From Bradyrhizobium sp. Leo170 (lineage in GTDB: Bacteria; Pseudomonadota; Alphaproteobacteria; Rhizobiales; Xanthobacteraceae): DNA of 64,000 bases. Below are positions 8,984-18,860 of this stretch, piece after piece. The stretch covers positions 1 to 64,000 of the forward strand of contig NZ_PSRR01000001.1 in NCBI RefSeq assembly GCF_004296405.1. The letters are read 5' to 3'. Each line of letters begins with the position of its first letter. Position 1 is the first letter of the stretch. The notes below the pieces were generated by a model. It was not told the origin of the DNA and did not search any database. It saw nothing but the letters and a program-made list of their open reading frames with translations. The translations under genes and the position numbers were made by a program.

Positions 8984-11332
8984 CTAAAATCCTGGCGGTA
9001 TGTCGCGTGCAGGCGGAAGATCGTTGAACCTGGGGTCGCGCGATCCCGGGGGCCAAGCCAGGCCGCTGTAGGGGACTCCATCGCGTGAGAGCTGCGGGTT
9101 GTAGGTCGGGTCGTCATTGAGCAACTCGCCCCACCGCGCACGAAGCAGACTGAGCTCACGCTCGAACCGGTCTCGGCGGTCCGCCCGATCGTCCTTGCCA
9201 CGGCTGGCGGATTCGGCATGGACCAGCTTCGCGTAAGGCGTGAAGACAATGCGCTTGCCGGTTTGGCGCAGGCGGAGACAATAGTCGACATCGTTGAATG
9301 CGACCGCGAAGCGAGCTTCGTCCATTCCGCCGACGGCAAGATAGTCGTTTCGTCGGGTCACGAGGCAGGCCGCGGTTAGTGCACTGCATTCGTGCGCGAC
9401 GAGTAGCTGATCAACAAAACCGGGATCATCGCCAAATCTATCGGTGTATGCGTGGGTTGCCGCGAAGTTCATTCCCAATACGACGCCGCCATGCTGCACG
9501 ACGCCGCCGGGCCAGGTTAAGAGCGCGCCGACGGCGCCGACGTCCGGCTCGGCCAGCCGCGTCAGCATCTCTTCAAGCCAGTCGTCCGAGCTTGCCTCGA
9601 TATCGTTGTTGAGAAGACATAAGACGTCACTGTCGAGCATCGCAGCGGCTTGATTGTTGAGCCTTGCGAAGTTGAACGACCCCTCGATCCGCAAAGTCCG
9701 GATGCCGTGTCGGCGCAGATCTGCGAAATAATCGATCGTCTCGTGGTCGGCACTATCGTTGTCGACGACGAGGATATCGGCACGGCAGCGCTCGACCGCG
9801 GGCGCAATGCTGTCCAGGCAGGTGCGCAACAGCGAGAGGCGGTCGCGGGTCGGGATGATCAGGGTCACCCGCTCGTGCGGGATCGGTCGCTTGATTCGGA
9901 CCGCGGGGAAGAGATTGCCTTGCTGCTGGCTCACCTCCGCCCCAATGCCGCGCGCCCGCAAATGCATGTGGCTCGCGGCGGAAAGCCGAGAGGCGGCATT
10001 CACCCGATTGAGTTTCGGCAGCGTCGCCAAGGCTCCCGGCAAGTGTAGGATGTTCGCCTGTCGTGGATCGGTATGATCGAGCAGGCAGTTGAAAAGCCGA
10101 TAGAGATTGTCGGGACGAGCCTCAAGCCCGGCAAGCAGCGCTTCTCGTCGGACCGCGAACAGGTGCGCACAATACCCTTGCTCGAGCATTCTCTCGTAGT
10201 CGAACGCCGGAAAGGCAAGCGGCCAGAGCCGGCCATCGTCGGCGAGGAAGTCAAGATCGCCGTACACGGCCGTAGCATCCGGATAGGCGTCGAATGCGGC
10301 TGCGATGCGAGCCAGCGCGTTCGGTTCGAGCGACATGCCTGCCATGGTGACGACGACGTGTTGCGTATCGGATGCGGCGTCTTCGAGAAACTCCAGGAGG
10401 GCCTCGCTTTCGACGGAAAGCGGCTGACCGTCGATCACGCCTGCGGTCCAGTTTTCGTGGCTCTGCGTTTCCAGGGTGGAGAGCGTTTGCTGAGTTCCGG
10501 CGGTGCCGGCGATAACCACAGCCAGTTGAAGCCGGCTCGTCTGCGGTTCTGGCAACGGGAAGCGATCACGCCAATTCGCGTAGTCGGCGAGGGGAAGCGA
10601 GGCCGGAATGAGCTGATCGTACAGTTTGCCGCGCAGGCGCTCGGCGCCGTGCCCCCCGATCGCGTCAATCATTCCGGCAAGGCCATCGGGAAACGCGACA
10701 AAGACGGCCGTTGCCGGAACCTGCTCGCCGTCGTCTTTGCGCAATCCAATCCTGTGGACACGTCCGTCGGCGAAGCGCTGCGGGACGTGGAAATCGAAAG
10801 CGCGGGCGTTGCGAGATCCTTGCCCGTTGGCGTTGTCGCCGATGTGTGTCCAGGCCGTCGCACGGACCTGTGCGACAGTTTCTCCATCGACGATCGCTTC
10901 AAGCGTGGCGGCGATTTCGCTGTCGATCCAGCCTTCGAAATGCAAACCACCGAGCCAGCGCAATTCGCTGCTCGGTCGAAGATCGACAAGTGTGCTTTCA
11001 TTCTCCAGGTCGATGGGGTGGCCGATGGGGGTTCCGAGATTGGCGAGGCGTGCCTCAAGGACGCTCGCGGCTTGGAGCAGGTCCGGTTCGAGTGTCACCG
11101 CGAATCCGTAAGCGCCATCCAGTCCTTGCTCAAAGAGCTCCGGGACGAGGGAATCGGCGTACGTCGTTCTCAGGACCAGACCATCGAGCAGGATATCGAC
11201 GGTGAAGCGGCGCTCCGGAGCCTCAGGATCGAACACGAAGCCCGATACGGTACTGTCGTGAGCGAGCGCGAGCCGGCTGACCAGTTTCGGTTTGGCCGCC
11301 GGTGCGGTGCGGGTGACGCGCGCGATGCTCAT
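8984..11332 (-). CDS. Large family 2 glycosyltransferase
   Basis: About 782 residues. The N-terminal ~220 residues hold two related beta-rich units (GFVFDPEAPERRFTVDILLDG and GWIDSEIAATLEAIVDGE). A degenerate GT-A-like segment follows at about 265-420, then a clear GT2 domain from about 490: RVTLIIPTRDRLSLLRTCLD, DILVVDNDSAD, CLLNNDIEASSDDWLEEM and FNDVDYCLRLR. Catalytic Asp residues of the GT-A fold appear present. I chose ATG 11332 because it makes an ATGA overlap with the upstream gene's stop at 11329; the longer frame begins with TTG at 11347. Probably adds sugars to a cell-surface polymer; specificity cannot be read from sequence. Confidence 0.85.
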   Translation of the reverse strand: MSIARVTRTAPAAKPKLVSRLALAHDSTVSGFVFDPEAPERRFTVDILLDGLVLRTTYADSLVPELFEQGLDGAYGFAVTLEPDLLQAASVLEARLANLGTPIGHPIDLENESTLVDLRPSSELRWLGGLHFEGWIDSEIAATLEAIVDGETVAQVRATAWTHIGDNANGQGSRNARAFDFHVPQRFADGRVHRIGLRKDDGEQVPATAVFVAFPDGLAGMIDAIGGHGAERLRGKLYDQLIPASLPLADYANWRDRFPLPEPQTSRLQLAVVIAGTAGTQQTLSTLETQSHENWTAGVIDGQPLSVESEALLEFLEDAASDTQHVVVTMAGMSLEPNALARIAAAFDAYPDATAVYGDLDFLADDGRLWPLAFPAFDYERMLEQGYCAHLFAVRREALLAGLEARPDNLYRLFNCLLDHTDPRQANILHLPGALATLPKLNRVNAASRLSAASHMHLRARGIGAEVSQQQGNLFPAVRIKRPIPHERVTLIIPTRDRLSLLRTCLDSIAPAVERCRADILVVDNDSADHETIDYFADLRRHGIRTLRIEGSFNFARLNNQAAAMLDSDVLCLLNNDIEASSDDWLEEMLTRLAEPDVGAVGALLTWPGGVVQHGGVVLGMNFAATHAYTDRFGDDPGFVDQLLVAHECSALTAACLVTRRNDYLAVGGMDEARFAVAFNDVDYCLRLRQTGKRIVFTPYAKLVHAESASRGKDDRADRRDRFERELSLLRARWGELLNDDPTYNPQLSRDGVPYSGLAWPPGSRDPRFNDLPPARDIPPGF

Positions 11333-13785
11333 GATTGTTCGACCCAATCGACCACCGCATCGACAAGTCCTGCCTCGTCTACATTGGCAGGAAGGGCAAG
11401 GTCACCTTTGCGCGGTTTGGGCGATCCGCCCGACCAGTCGCGATATGCGACAGGTCTTAAAGCTTGCTTTACAGTCTCAATCAGCGGATGGCCGAATATT
11501 GGTTCTTCGAAATCGGTGAGCAGCCAGCCCGGATCATGCGGTGCCAGAACATCGCCAAGCTCGCCGGCTGCAATCGCGCCGGTTATGAAGACATTTGGGT
11601 ACGACATCAGGCGATCGTCGTCATACGTCGTGCCAGCGATAACGATCGATCGGGATGGTTCCCGCCGTTGCAGGCAATCCGCCAGGCTCCGCATCACGCG
11701 CAAGGATGCGGGCGAGGGCGCAGATGGAACGATGACAAGCGATTTTCGCGAGCCGGAAAGCAGCGGCAGGTCGAGCGACCGGGTTGGCCAATGCTGGGGG
11801 ACGATGTTGCGTTTGGGCCAACGAGCCTTGGCAAAAGCCTTGGCCGCTTCGCTGGGAACAAGGAGGGGCGTCCCGTCGGGAAGCGAGACAGCCGCTTCGC
11901 CAAGGTTTCCTCCCACCAGCCAGAAATTGAGCGGAAGGTTGAGTGCCCGCATCAGATCGATCAGTTCCAGCAACGGATTCGGCTCGACGATGTCCACGCG
12001 TTTTGCATGCAGCCGTGTAAGGAGCTCGGCGGCGTCGGCGATGTCCGCTTCCCTGCCGAGCCTCAAATGAACCGATTGCGGGCTCGTGCCGTCCGCGGCC
12101 TTGAGATGGAAGACATCGCGCTCTCGCAAGAGCAGAACCACGCGCTCGCCATGCTGGCGGAGGTGGCGCGCTCGCTCCTCGGCTATGGCTGCGCAGGAGC
12201 GTTGATTCCCGACGATCAGCACGGATGGTTCTGACGACCAGGGCAGCGCGCGCTCAAGCGCTGCGCGCGCCGGTCGTAGCGGATCGGCGCTCTCAAACGC
12301 GCGGCATTCGTTCCGATGGTTCGGAAATCGCTGGTCCAGAACACCCAGATTGCGAAGCACCAGGCTTCGCTTCTCGTGCTGGAAGGATTTCGAGCCGTGA
12401 TGCCCGACATAGACCGACGGCGCGCAAACATTGCGAAAGCCCTTGGCGCGCGCGCGAAGGCAGAGGTCGACATCTTCGAGATAGCCGCGCTCAAACGTTT
12501 CCGACAGCCCGCCTACGGCATCGAGACAGGCGCGCGTGATATAGAGACAAAACCCGATGCCGCTTGGCACGTCGATTGCATCGCCGGCGTCGGCAACACC
12601 CGCGATACGATCGATCTCGAGTATTTGCTCATAGCTCGGCATCGGATTGACGTCATTCGGCATCGGGAACGAAAAGATGTCACCGTTGTTGGAAAGCGGC
12701 GTGATCGTCCCGATGTTGGGTGCCGAACGCGCCACGGCCGCCAATCGATCAACAAAGCCGGGTGCTGCGACGGTGTCGGAGTTCAGCAACACGACGTCGC
12801 CCGTCGGCACCTCCTCCAGCGCACGATTGATCGCTCCGACGAAGCCAAGGTTTACCGCGTTCACAACAAGGTCGATCGTGTCGGCCGCGGCAAGCTCTTG
12901 GAGATAGCGCCGCAACTCCACCTCGGGGCTGGCATCATCGACGGCCAGAATGCGGAACGGCTCGCTTCTCGACGCACCCGAAGCTCTTGCCTTAACGAGG
13001 CTTTCAAAGCAGTCGATCGTTGCCTGTACGTCCCGATAGACGGGAACGATGACGGTGGGGGCGGAGGTGCGAGGCCTTGGCCGAGCGGAGGGATGCGCGT
13101 GTGCTCGGACCCGCGCCGGCGGAGACAGGTTGGGTGCGAGCCGCCGGATCTGGAAGATCTCGCCATCGCATTTCAACGTCAGCGTCTGAGGGGTCCTGGA
13201 TGGTGGCCGCCTAACGAGAAAGGCGGTCGCCTGAACGTCCCTGCTGGCCAAGGGATGAAATGAGTTGGGCTCGAGCAGGCTCGTTAACGTGCCGTCTTCG
13301 GTCGCAAGGCTCGCTTCGACTGTGGCGGCCTTGGTCCAGGCGACCCAGCCTGTCACGTGATTGTCAAACACCGAGCAGGCGGCCCAGTGCCGATCCCCAG
13401 CACGCCGGAGCTCAGCGATGGCAGCTCGCAGGATGGCCGGATTGCCGTCACGGCTTATCAGATTGGCAGCCGCGCCCCGCCGCCGATCGTCCGTGGCCCA
13501 GGCAAGCATTCGACGGTTGGCGCCGACGTCGGAAGGGTCGACAAGAAGCGCTTCGGTGAGGTCGGCGAGCGCCGCTTCGCCGCGTCCAAGCTTCCAGTTC
13601 GCCTCCGCGCGGAGAATGAAGCAATGGGCGGCCGGCGGCGGTTCAATACGGCAGCGTCGATCCGCATATTTGAACGCTGTGATAAAGTCTTGAGCAGTCA
13701 GCGCCTGCGCCGCCAGGCGCTCGAGCGCGATATGTGAGCGAGGTCCGACGAGCGCTGGGGCGTCAATGACGGTGCCGAGAACCAT
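11329..13785 (-). CDS. TPR-containing family 2 glycosyltransferase
   Basis: 818 residues. Residues about 20-110 contain two TPR-like helical pairs. A GT2 domain spans about 240-490: APTVIVPVYRDVQATIDCFE, ILAVDDASPE, NLGFVGAINRALE, VVLLNSDT and GYLEDVDLCLRARAKGF. The last ~300 residues (from PSVLIVGNQRS) resemble a GT-B/Rossmann-type domain but lack motifs I can name. It is translationally coupled by ATGA to the next GT2 gene and follows an unknown protein gene by 65 bp. The three probably form one operon for a surface glycan. Start ATG 13785. Confidence 0.85.
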   Translation of the reverse strand: MVLGTVIDAPALVGPRSHIALERLAAQALTAQDFITAFKYADRRCRIEPPPAAHCFILRAEANWKLGRGEAALADLTEALLVDPSDVGANRRMLAWATDDRRRGAAANLISRDGNPAILRAAIAELRRAGDRHWAACSVFDNHVTGWVAWTKAATVEASLATEDGTLTSLLEPNSFHPLASRDVQATAFLVRRPPSRTPQTLTLKCDGEIFQIRRLAPNLSPPARVRAHAHPSARPRPRTSAPTVIVPVYRDVQATIDCFESLVKARASGASRSEPFRILAVDDASPEVELRRYLQELAAADTIDLVVNAVNLGFVGAINRALEEVPTGDVVLLNSDTVAAPGFVDRLAAVARSAPNIGTITPLSNNGDIFSFPMPNDVNPMPSYEQILEIDRIAGVADAGDAIDVPSGIGFCLYITRACLDAVGGLSETFERGYLEDVDLCLRARAKGFRNVCAPSVYVGHHGSKSFQHEKRSLVLRNLGVLDQRFPNHRNECRAFESADPLRPARAALERALPWSSEPSVLIVGNQRSCAAIAEERARHLRQHGERVVLLLRERDVFHLKAADGTSPQSVHLRLGREADIADAAELLTRLHAKRVDIVEPNPLLELIDLMRALNLPLNFWLVGGNLGEAAVSLPDGTPLLVPSEAAKAFAKARWPKRNIVPQHWPTRSLDLPLLSGSRKSLVIVPSAPSPASLRVMRSLADCLQRREPSRSIVIAGTTYDDDRLMSYPNVFITGAIAAGELGDVLAPHDPGWLLTDFEEPIFGHPLIETVKQALRPVAYRDWSGGSPKPRKGDLALPANVDEAGLVDAVVDWVEQS

Positions 13786-13850
13786 TTAACCGTGCCCTGA
13801 CCGATTGCGGTCGCTTGCCGGCGCTCCGAAGTCTCAGTGTCCGGATCGCT

Positions 13851-14723
13851 TCAGGTAACCGGACTCTCTTGGCGCGGCCGGCTGCGGAACACACGGACCC
13901 GCCCCGAACCGGCAGGCTTTCGCGGCTTCGCAGGCGCTGCGACCTGTTCCGCGGCTGCAATCCGTTCGATGCCAATGCGAATGCCAACCAGAGGTTCGCG
14001 ATTGGTCGGACCCGACAGCACCACGCGTTTGCCGACCGCGCGCAAGGTCGGTGCGTTCAAGAACCCTGCCTCCGCGACGAACTCTAATTCGTCGGTGCCG
14101 CTCATTTCCAGGACCACGCCCGTAATGGGCAGGGCCCGCCCGCGTGTACCGGCGTAGGCGCCGAGCGGGACCATTCTGCCGCTCCCGGCCTGACCGTTGG
14201 CGAACTGTACCGCATAGCGGATATCAAGACCGACCGGCTTCTCCGGCCATTCCAGGGCCACCCCTTCCACGCGGGACGGTGCCGTTGGACCTGCAATCCA
14301 TGCGTTGGGTCCGACAGTGACGTCGCCGCGACCCGCCACGTGGCCAAGCACCTTCAGGCCTTCCGTCGTGGCATTGGCATGCAAGCCCAGGCTTTCGCTT
14401 TGCGCCGTGACGACGTGGGCTCGGCCGGATTGGATCGGTTCAATGCGAACCACGGCGGCTTGCGATCCTCCAAGTCGCATGGGCTGGACTTGGACCTGCA
14501 AAGTGCCGGGCGTGTTGACTCGGACCACCAAGCCGGAATTCGGCTCCCAAAGGGTTGGCTCGGTCGCATCAGGGTGCAGGATGATCTCCATCCGCCTTTC
14601 GTGGCCTACCGCCGGTGCGACCGTAACATGAGGTGGAGAGAGGGAGTCTTCGGCACTCCTGTAATTCACGAAGAACAGTCCGCGGTCGAGGTTCACCACT
14701 TTCTGCTGCTCAGCGTCGCTCAT
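13851..14723 (-). CDS. Conserved-looking protein of unknown function, first gene of glycosyltransferase operon
   Basis: 290 residues from ATG 14723 (MSDAEQQKVVNLDRGL), preceded by a G-rich ribosome-binding stretch; GTG and TTG lie in frame just upstream at 14729 and 14726. The protein is rich in Val, Gly and beta-forming segments, has no signal peptide or membrane helix, and ends in a basic Pro/Arg tail (KPRKPAGSGRVRVFRSRPRQ). I do not recognise a family. Its position, 65 bp before the TPR-GT2 gene on the same strand, suggests an accessory role in the same glycan pathway, for example as a carbohydrate-binding or scaffold protein. That role is inference. Confidence 0.65.
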   Translation of the reverse strand: MSDAEQQKVVNLDRGLFFVNYRSAEDSLSPPHVTVAPAVGHERRMEIILHPDATEPTLWEPNSGLVVRVNTPGTLQVQVQPMRLGGSQAAVVRIEPIQSGRAHVVTAQSESLGLHANATTEGLKVLGHVAGRGDVTVGPNAWIAGPTAPSRVEGVALEWPEKPVGLDIRYAVQFANGQAGSGRMVPLGAYAGTRGRALPITGVVLEMSGTDELEFVAEAGFLNAPTLRAVGKRVVLSGPTNREPLVGIRIGIERIAAAEQVAAPAKPRKPAGSGRVRVFRSRPRQESPVT

Positions 14724-15628
14724 CAACACCCCCGAACAAATCGTAACAATTGTAATCTACTTCGGTTAGCGAGCATATCATATGTGGTCGCCCAAAAGTT
14801 AGACATGTTTGTTATCGTGAACTCAACAAACTTCGGGGCAAATGTGGCTAAGCAGGCCATGCAACCAAAGATCGCAGTTCACGTTTTTTCGCCTTTCAGT
14901 CTTGGGTGTTGCAACCCGACGTGCTCCGGCGCGCCGAAAGGCAGCGGAGAGAGCCATCCAAGACGCTTGAGGCGAGAATGATGTGACTGCCAACTCGGCC
15001 TTGCCGAAGCGCCAAGCTGGTTATCCACAGCAAGACACCTGCTCCGTCAGCAAAGGCAAGTCAAGGAAGCGCCCTCAAGCGTGAGGACGAGCGCCAATGA
15101 GTGGATACTGACGACGAGAGAGAGCGACGGATGTACTCAGTCTCTGCACTCAATAATGCCACCATCCGGCGGAGCCTGTCGTTTTCATCTCTCAGCAGTG
15201 CGATGGAGTCGGCGATGTTCTCAGCGCTGCACAGATCGAGATGCCGGATTTGCGGTTGGCAGTCGGAAGGAGGTCGTTTGAATTTCATAGCGTTGCCCAC
15301 ACGCTTGCCCTTGCATTCCTGAGACTACACTGAGTTTCAACATTTGGATGCCCAAAGCAAAACCAAAAGTTGCATGGAGTTGCGACTAATCGACGAATTT
15401 TGGGGCAGGAAGATGTCAGATCGAACGAAAGCTTTTTGCTGATGCAGAATTGCAGCATTCTAATCATAGGGAACTTTGTCACCACATAGTGCGAATGCCG
15501 AACTATCGTTCGGCGATTAGCGATTGATGGTTCGCTGCAGGAAATTCTTGCTATAAACACGACGCGCAAGCTTCAGTCCGTTCTCGATTGATCGTACTGC
15601 TTGAAGCAGACAGGCGACAGCATCGTCG
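14724..15628. other. Intergenic region, mostly without recognised genes
   Basis: About 900 bp between the divergent unknown-protein gene and the GT4 gene. Apart from one possible small coiled-coil ORF (15061-15288, listed separately) I see no gene, tRNA, repeat array or mobile-element end. Parts are AT-richer than the flanks (for example around 14800-14830 and 15340-15560), as expected of promoter DNA or decayed sequence. The promoter of the three-gene glycosyltransferase operon must lie close to 14730-14800. Confidence 0.5.
15061..15288 (-). CDS. Possible small coiled-coil protein
   Basis: 75 residues from ATG 15288 (MKFKRPPSDCQPQIRHLDLC). The middle, LLRDENDRLRRMVALLSAET, has a heptad pattern with Leu/Val spacing and many charged residues, as in short coiled coils; the tail is Ser/Arg rich. 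No family is recognised. Evidence that it is real is only the plausible composition in an otherwise empty stretch and an ATG start; it could be a chance frame. Confidence 0.35.
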   Translation of the reverse strand: MKFKRPPSDCQPQIRHLDLCSAENIADSIALLRDENDRLRRMVALLSAETEYIRRSLSSSVSTHWRSSSRLRALP

Positions 15629-16984
15629 ATGAAGATTTTATTCGTTCACAATAACTTCCCGGCACAGTACCGCAATCTGGCGGCTGCGTTGGCTAACGAA
15701 CCCGGCTTCGAGCTCGTTGCTGTCGGTGCATCGAGCGCGCAGCCGATGCCTTCGGTTAAGTTGATTAAATATATGCTCCCCGAAGCAGATGTTTCCGGAA
15801 CCCATCCTTTCGCCAGGCGATTCGACCTTGAGTGCCGCCGCGCTGAGCAAGTGCTTTACAGTCTTTCGACCTTGGCGGCGTCGGGCTTCGCCCCGGACTT
15901 GATTCTGGCCCACCCGGGATGGGGAGAGACCCTGCCACTGCGCACGATGTTCCCCAAGGCAAGATTGTTCGTCTATTGCGAGTTCTTTTACGGCGCCGAG
16001 GGGCGGGACATCGGATTCGATCCGGAATTTCCGATGTCCGGACTGGATGGTCATATCGGACTGCAGTTGAAGAATGCGACGACATTGCTGGCGCTGGCAG
16101 ATTGCGACCTCGGAATCTCGCCTACCACTTGGCAGCAATCGACCTTTCCCTCGCATTATCAAAGCAAGATCGAAGTGATTCATGAAGGAATTGATACATC
16201 GCGCGTGCGGCCAGATCCGCGGGCGCGCCTGATGCTGCCGAATGGCCGGGAAGTACGTTCGTCGGATGAGATTGTGACGTTTGTCGTACGCAATCTCGAA
16301 CCGCTCAGGGGCTACCACGTCTTCATGCGTGCTCTCCCCGAAATCCTCAGGCGGCGGCCCAACGCGCAGATCGTCATCATTGGCAGGGATGGATTATCGT
16401 ATGGACTTCCTCCGCCGGCCGGCAAGACCTGGAAGTCGATCTTTCTCGACGAGGTCCGCGATCAGTTGGATCTGTCGCGCGTTCATTTCATGGGAGGCGT
16501 CCCATATCAGACATTCATTTCAGCGCTCCAGGTATCATCGGCACATGTCTATTTGACTTATCCCTTCGTGCTGTCCTGGTCGGCGCTGGAAGCTATGAGC
16601 GCCGGTTGTTTGGTGATTGGGTCTGATACGGAGCCGGTGCGCGAAGTCATCAGTTCCGGCGAGAATGGTTTGCTGGTTCCATTTTTTGCGGTCGATGAGC
16701 TCGCCGAACGCGTGATTGAAGCGCTGCAGGAACCCGCGAAGTTCTCGTCAATGAGGCAGGCCGCCCGCCGCTTCGTCATCGATCACTATGACGCAGAGCA
16801 GGTCTGCATACCGCGAATGCGTCGCCTTCTCGATTTGAGGGCGCCCTCGGTGCCGTCAGCGCGGAACTTTTGGCCGGGGCGCTCGCCGTCAGACTTGTCG
16901 AAAGGCACCAAGCGTGCTTCCCGGAAATCGTCCGCCGCGGCGGGATTGGGAATGTCAGGCGAAGAGGGCGCTGGCCTTTCGTAG
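15629..16984 (+). CDS. Family 4 (GT-B) glycosyltransferase
   Basis: 451 residues. The N-terminus MKILFVHNNFPAQYRNLAAA opens a GT-B N-domain. KIEVIHEGIDTSRVRPD marks the inter-domain region, followed by VRNLEPLRGYHVFMRALP and the retaining-GT4 signature SWSALEAMSAGCLVIGSD then TEPVREVI with E-x7-E spacing. The last ~50 residues are a low-complexity Arg/Ser-rich tail. No signal peptide; probably a cytosolic or peripheral-membrane enzyme that uses a nucleotide-sugar donor. It is transcribed away from the GT2 operon and stands alone, likely part of the same surface-glycan region. Donor and acceptor are unknown. Confidence 0.9.
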   Translation: MKILFVHNNFPAQYRNLAAALANEPGFELVAVGASSAQPMPSVKLIKYMLPEADVSGTHPFARRFDLECRRAEQVLYSLSTLAASGFAPDLILAHPGWGETLPLRTMFPKARLFVYCEFFYGAEGRDIGFDPEFPMSGLDGHIGLQLKNATTLLALADCDLGISPTTWQQSTFPSHYQSKIEVIHEGIDTSRVRPDPRARLMLPNGREVRSSDEIVTFVVRNLEPLRGYHVFMRALPEILRRRPNAQIVIIGRDGLSYGLPPPAGKTWKSIFLDEVRDQLDLSRVHFMGGVPYQTFISALQVSSAHVYLTYPFVLSWSALEAMSAGCLVIGSDTEPVREVISSGENGLLVPFFAVDELAERVIEALQEPAKFSSMRQAARRFVIDHYDAEQVCIPRMRRLLDLRAPSVPSARNFWPGRSPSDLSKGTKRASRKSSAAAGLGMSGEEGAGLS

Positions 16985-17584
16985 GCCGCGCGGCACGCGG
17001 CACTCTATCCAAGACATCTATTTTCCGATGCGTCGAAAATGGCGACGTCGACCTTTATCTGTGCAGGCCGTCCGAAACGGTTGAGAGCGGTCGCAGGCAT
17101 GTTGCTACGTTTGGCTCATCGACGGCACACCTATTTCGAGAAGCTCATCCTCGCGGTGACACAGGCGTGATGATGTCGGACCCGAACGATCAATCGATCG
17201 CGAGCGACCACGAACATCGCCGTATGCGCAGACAACCCCAGCGAAGTCAGGCGCGATGAGTGTGACTACTCTCGGCAACGTGATGGTATGAGAAAAATCA
17301 TATAATTGACGTGGACATCGTCGGTCATATCTCCACGAACAGCAGAACAATGATGTGGCCGGCATAGGGAGGCGCTCGCAGCGTTCGTCACCGATCGTTG
17401 CGCCGCGACGTTTTTGATCGCAACGAGAGGACTCTAGGTGCGATCGGCCTGCCCGCAAAATAATCATCGCGGAGATCAAAATTAATGCTGCACCGGTGAT
17501 CTGGTGGCACGTGATTTGCGAGCTTCGCGACCAGCATACTGGAGTTGGGTATCGGATATGATCGCAGCACAGATTGGTCGTGGA
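16985..17584. other. 600-bp stretch with no recognised gene
   Basis: Between the GT4 gene and the small secreted protein gene. Frames on both strands are short and lack family features or good starts; a 43-codon plus-strand frame from 17039 is the best of them and I do not recognise it. No RNA gene or inverted terminal repeat seen. It may be degraded coding DNA plus the promoter of the following gene. Confidence 0.45.
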
Positions 17585-17941
17585 ATGAGTACGGATTGCA
17601 AGCAGCCAGCGCTTCTTATTCTTGCTGTCGTGCTGTCAATTTTTGCATTCGGGTCCGCCCGCGCTCACGATTCTGGGCACCCCGAATTGAACCATTGGTA
17701 TGAGAGCTTACACAGCGGCAAGGGCCCATGCTGTGACGGCACAGATGCGAAGCGCGTCGATGACGCCGATTGGGAAAGCAAGGATGGTCACTATCGGGTG
17801 CGCATCGATGGCGAATGGGTCGACGTTCCCAGGGAAGCTGTCGTAGATGGGCCGAACCTCTCGGGGCGGACGATGGTGTGGCCCTACTATCAAGATGGTC
17901 ATCCGAAACCGCGATGCTTCATGCCGGGCAGCATGAGTTGA
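17585..17941 (+). CDS. Small secreted protein of unknown function
   Basis: 118 residues from ATG 17585; the frame opens at 17504, but starting at 17585 places a clean signal peptide at the N-terminus (LLILAVVLSIFAFGSARAH, cleavage probably after SARA). The mature part has a short conserved-looking core: WYESLHSGKGPCCDGTDAKR, VRIDGEWVDVPREAV and PRCFMPGSMS, with three Cys (CC pair and one near the end) that could form disulfides or bind metal. Small periplasmic proteins of this type occur in Bradyrhizobium relatives, but I cannot name a function. Stands alone between the GT4 gene and the convergent fetAB pair. Confidence 0.7.
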   Translation: MSTDCKQPALLILAVVLSIFAFGSARAHDSGHPELNHWYESLHSGKGPCCDGTDAKRVDDADWESKDGHYRVRIDGEWVDVPREAVVDGPNLSGRTMVWPYYQDGHPKPRCFMPGSMS

Positions 17942-18023
17942 ATCGACCGCGCAGTTCGACCAACTTGTGCTGACATGACCGAACGAGTTCGCGCAGGGTG
18001 CGCGATGACCGAGCCTGCCCGGC

Positions 18024-18860
18024 TTACGGATGAGCCCGCGTCACCGTAGGGCTCGACGTTGACGCTTCCGCAGGCCGAAGCGCCAACTGTGCCGCTGAAG
18101 TAAACACGCGGGACCGCATGAGAAGGGTGGCGACGAGGCCGGTAATCCCCGACGCAGCCAGGATCATGGCAACGACCACGAATTGGTAGATGGCGGCGTA
18201 GACCGGACTCGCGCCGGAGACCATCATGCCGGCCATGACCCCGGGGATCCACACCAAACCGAGAGACTTCAGCATATCGAGCCGAGGCAGAAGGCTCGCA
18301 TAGACCGCGCTCTGAAGATAAGGCGTAACCGTAACGGCGGGCTCTGCGCCCAGCGAGAGGCTTGCCTCGATCTGTCCGACATGGGCGACGATCTCGGCCC
18401 GGAAGCGCTCGGCCGCCTGCGCGCATGCATTCATCGCATTGGCGATGATCATGCTGCCGACAGGCACGAGGATCGCGATGTCGGCCCGAAGGCTCCGGGT
18501 CACCAGCATCGCCGCGATCACGGTTCCGGCGCCGGCGACGATCGCCCAGAAGCACAGCAGCAGCGCGCCTTCCATTTTCTGGAGGCGGCGAGCTGCCGTG
18601 AATGCCGCGGCGACCGTCATCATCAGCAGGATAAGAGTGCCGATCAGCAAGCTGCCTTGGAGCAACACCGCCAGCACCATCCCAACGAGAACCATCTGTA
18701 TGAGTCCACGTGCCATCGATACGGCGGCCTCGCGCTCGACGCGGACGGCGTGCCACCGGCAAAGCGCCACCACGGCGGCGCACAGCGCGATGGCGCCGGC
18801 GGCTTGGGCAAGGCCCATCAACACTTCGCTGCCTATGCTGCTCTCCAACTCAGTCAGCAT
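18024..18860 (-). CDS. fetB: FetB/UPF0014-type ABC transporter permease
   Basis: About 278 residues from ATG 18860 (MLTELESSIG). Six to seven hydrophobic helices are visible, with the UPF0014 core: VRVEREAAVSMARGLIQM (amphipathic coupling segment), SMIIANAMNACAQAAERF and WIPGVMAGMMVSGASPVYAA. In E. coli FetAB is implicated in iron export and oxidative-stress resistance. It overlaps the end of the ATPase gene by 11 bp, so the two are coupled. Inner-membrane location. The metal exported here is inferred from the family, not shown. Confidence 0.85.
   Translation of the reverse strand: MLTELESSIGSEVLMGLAQAAGAIALCAAVVALCRWHAVRVEREAAVSMARGLIQMVLVGMVLAVLLQGSLLIGTLILLMMTVAAAFTAARRLQKMEGALLLCFWAIVAGAGTVIAAMLVTRSLRADIAILVPVGSMIIANAMNACAQAAERFRAEIVAHVGQIEASLSLGAEPAVTVTPYLQSAVYASLLPRLDMLKSLGLVWIPGVMAGMMVSGASPVYAAIYQFVVVAMILAASGITGLVATLLMRSRVFTSAAQLALRPAEASTSSPTVTRAHP

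Noticed and set aside
10073-12070. Plus-strand open frame of 665 codons
   Set aside because: It is antisense to the two GT2 genes; the long open frame is an effect of high GC and the strong motifs are all on the minus strand.
16985-17584. Possible transposase remnant or small RNA gene
   Set aside because: No inverted repeats, motif or RNA structure seen; short frames are not recognisable.
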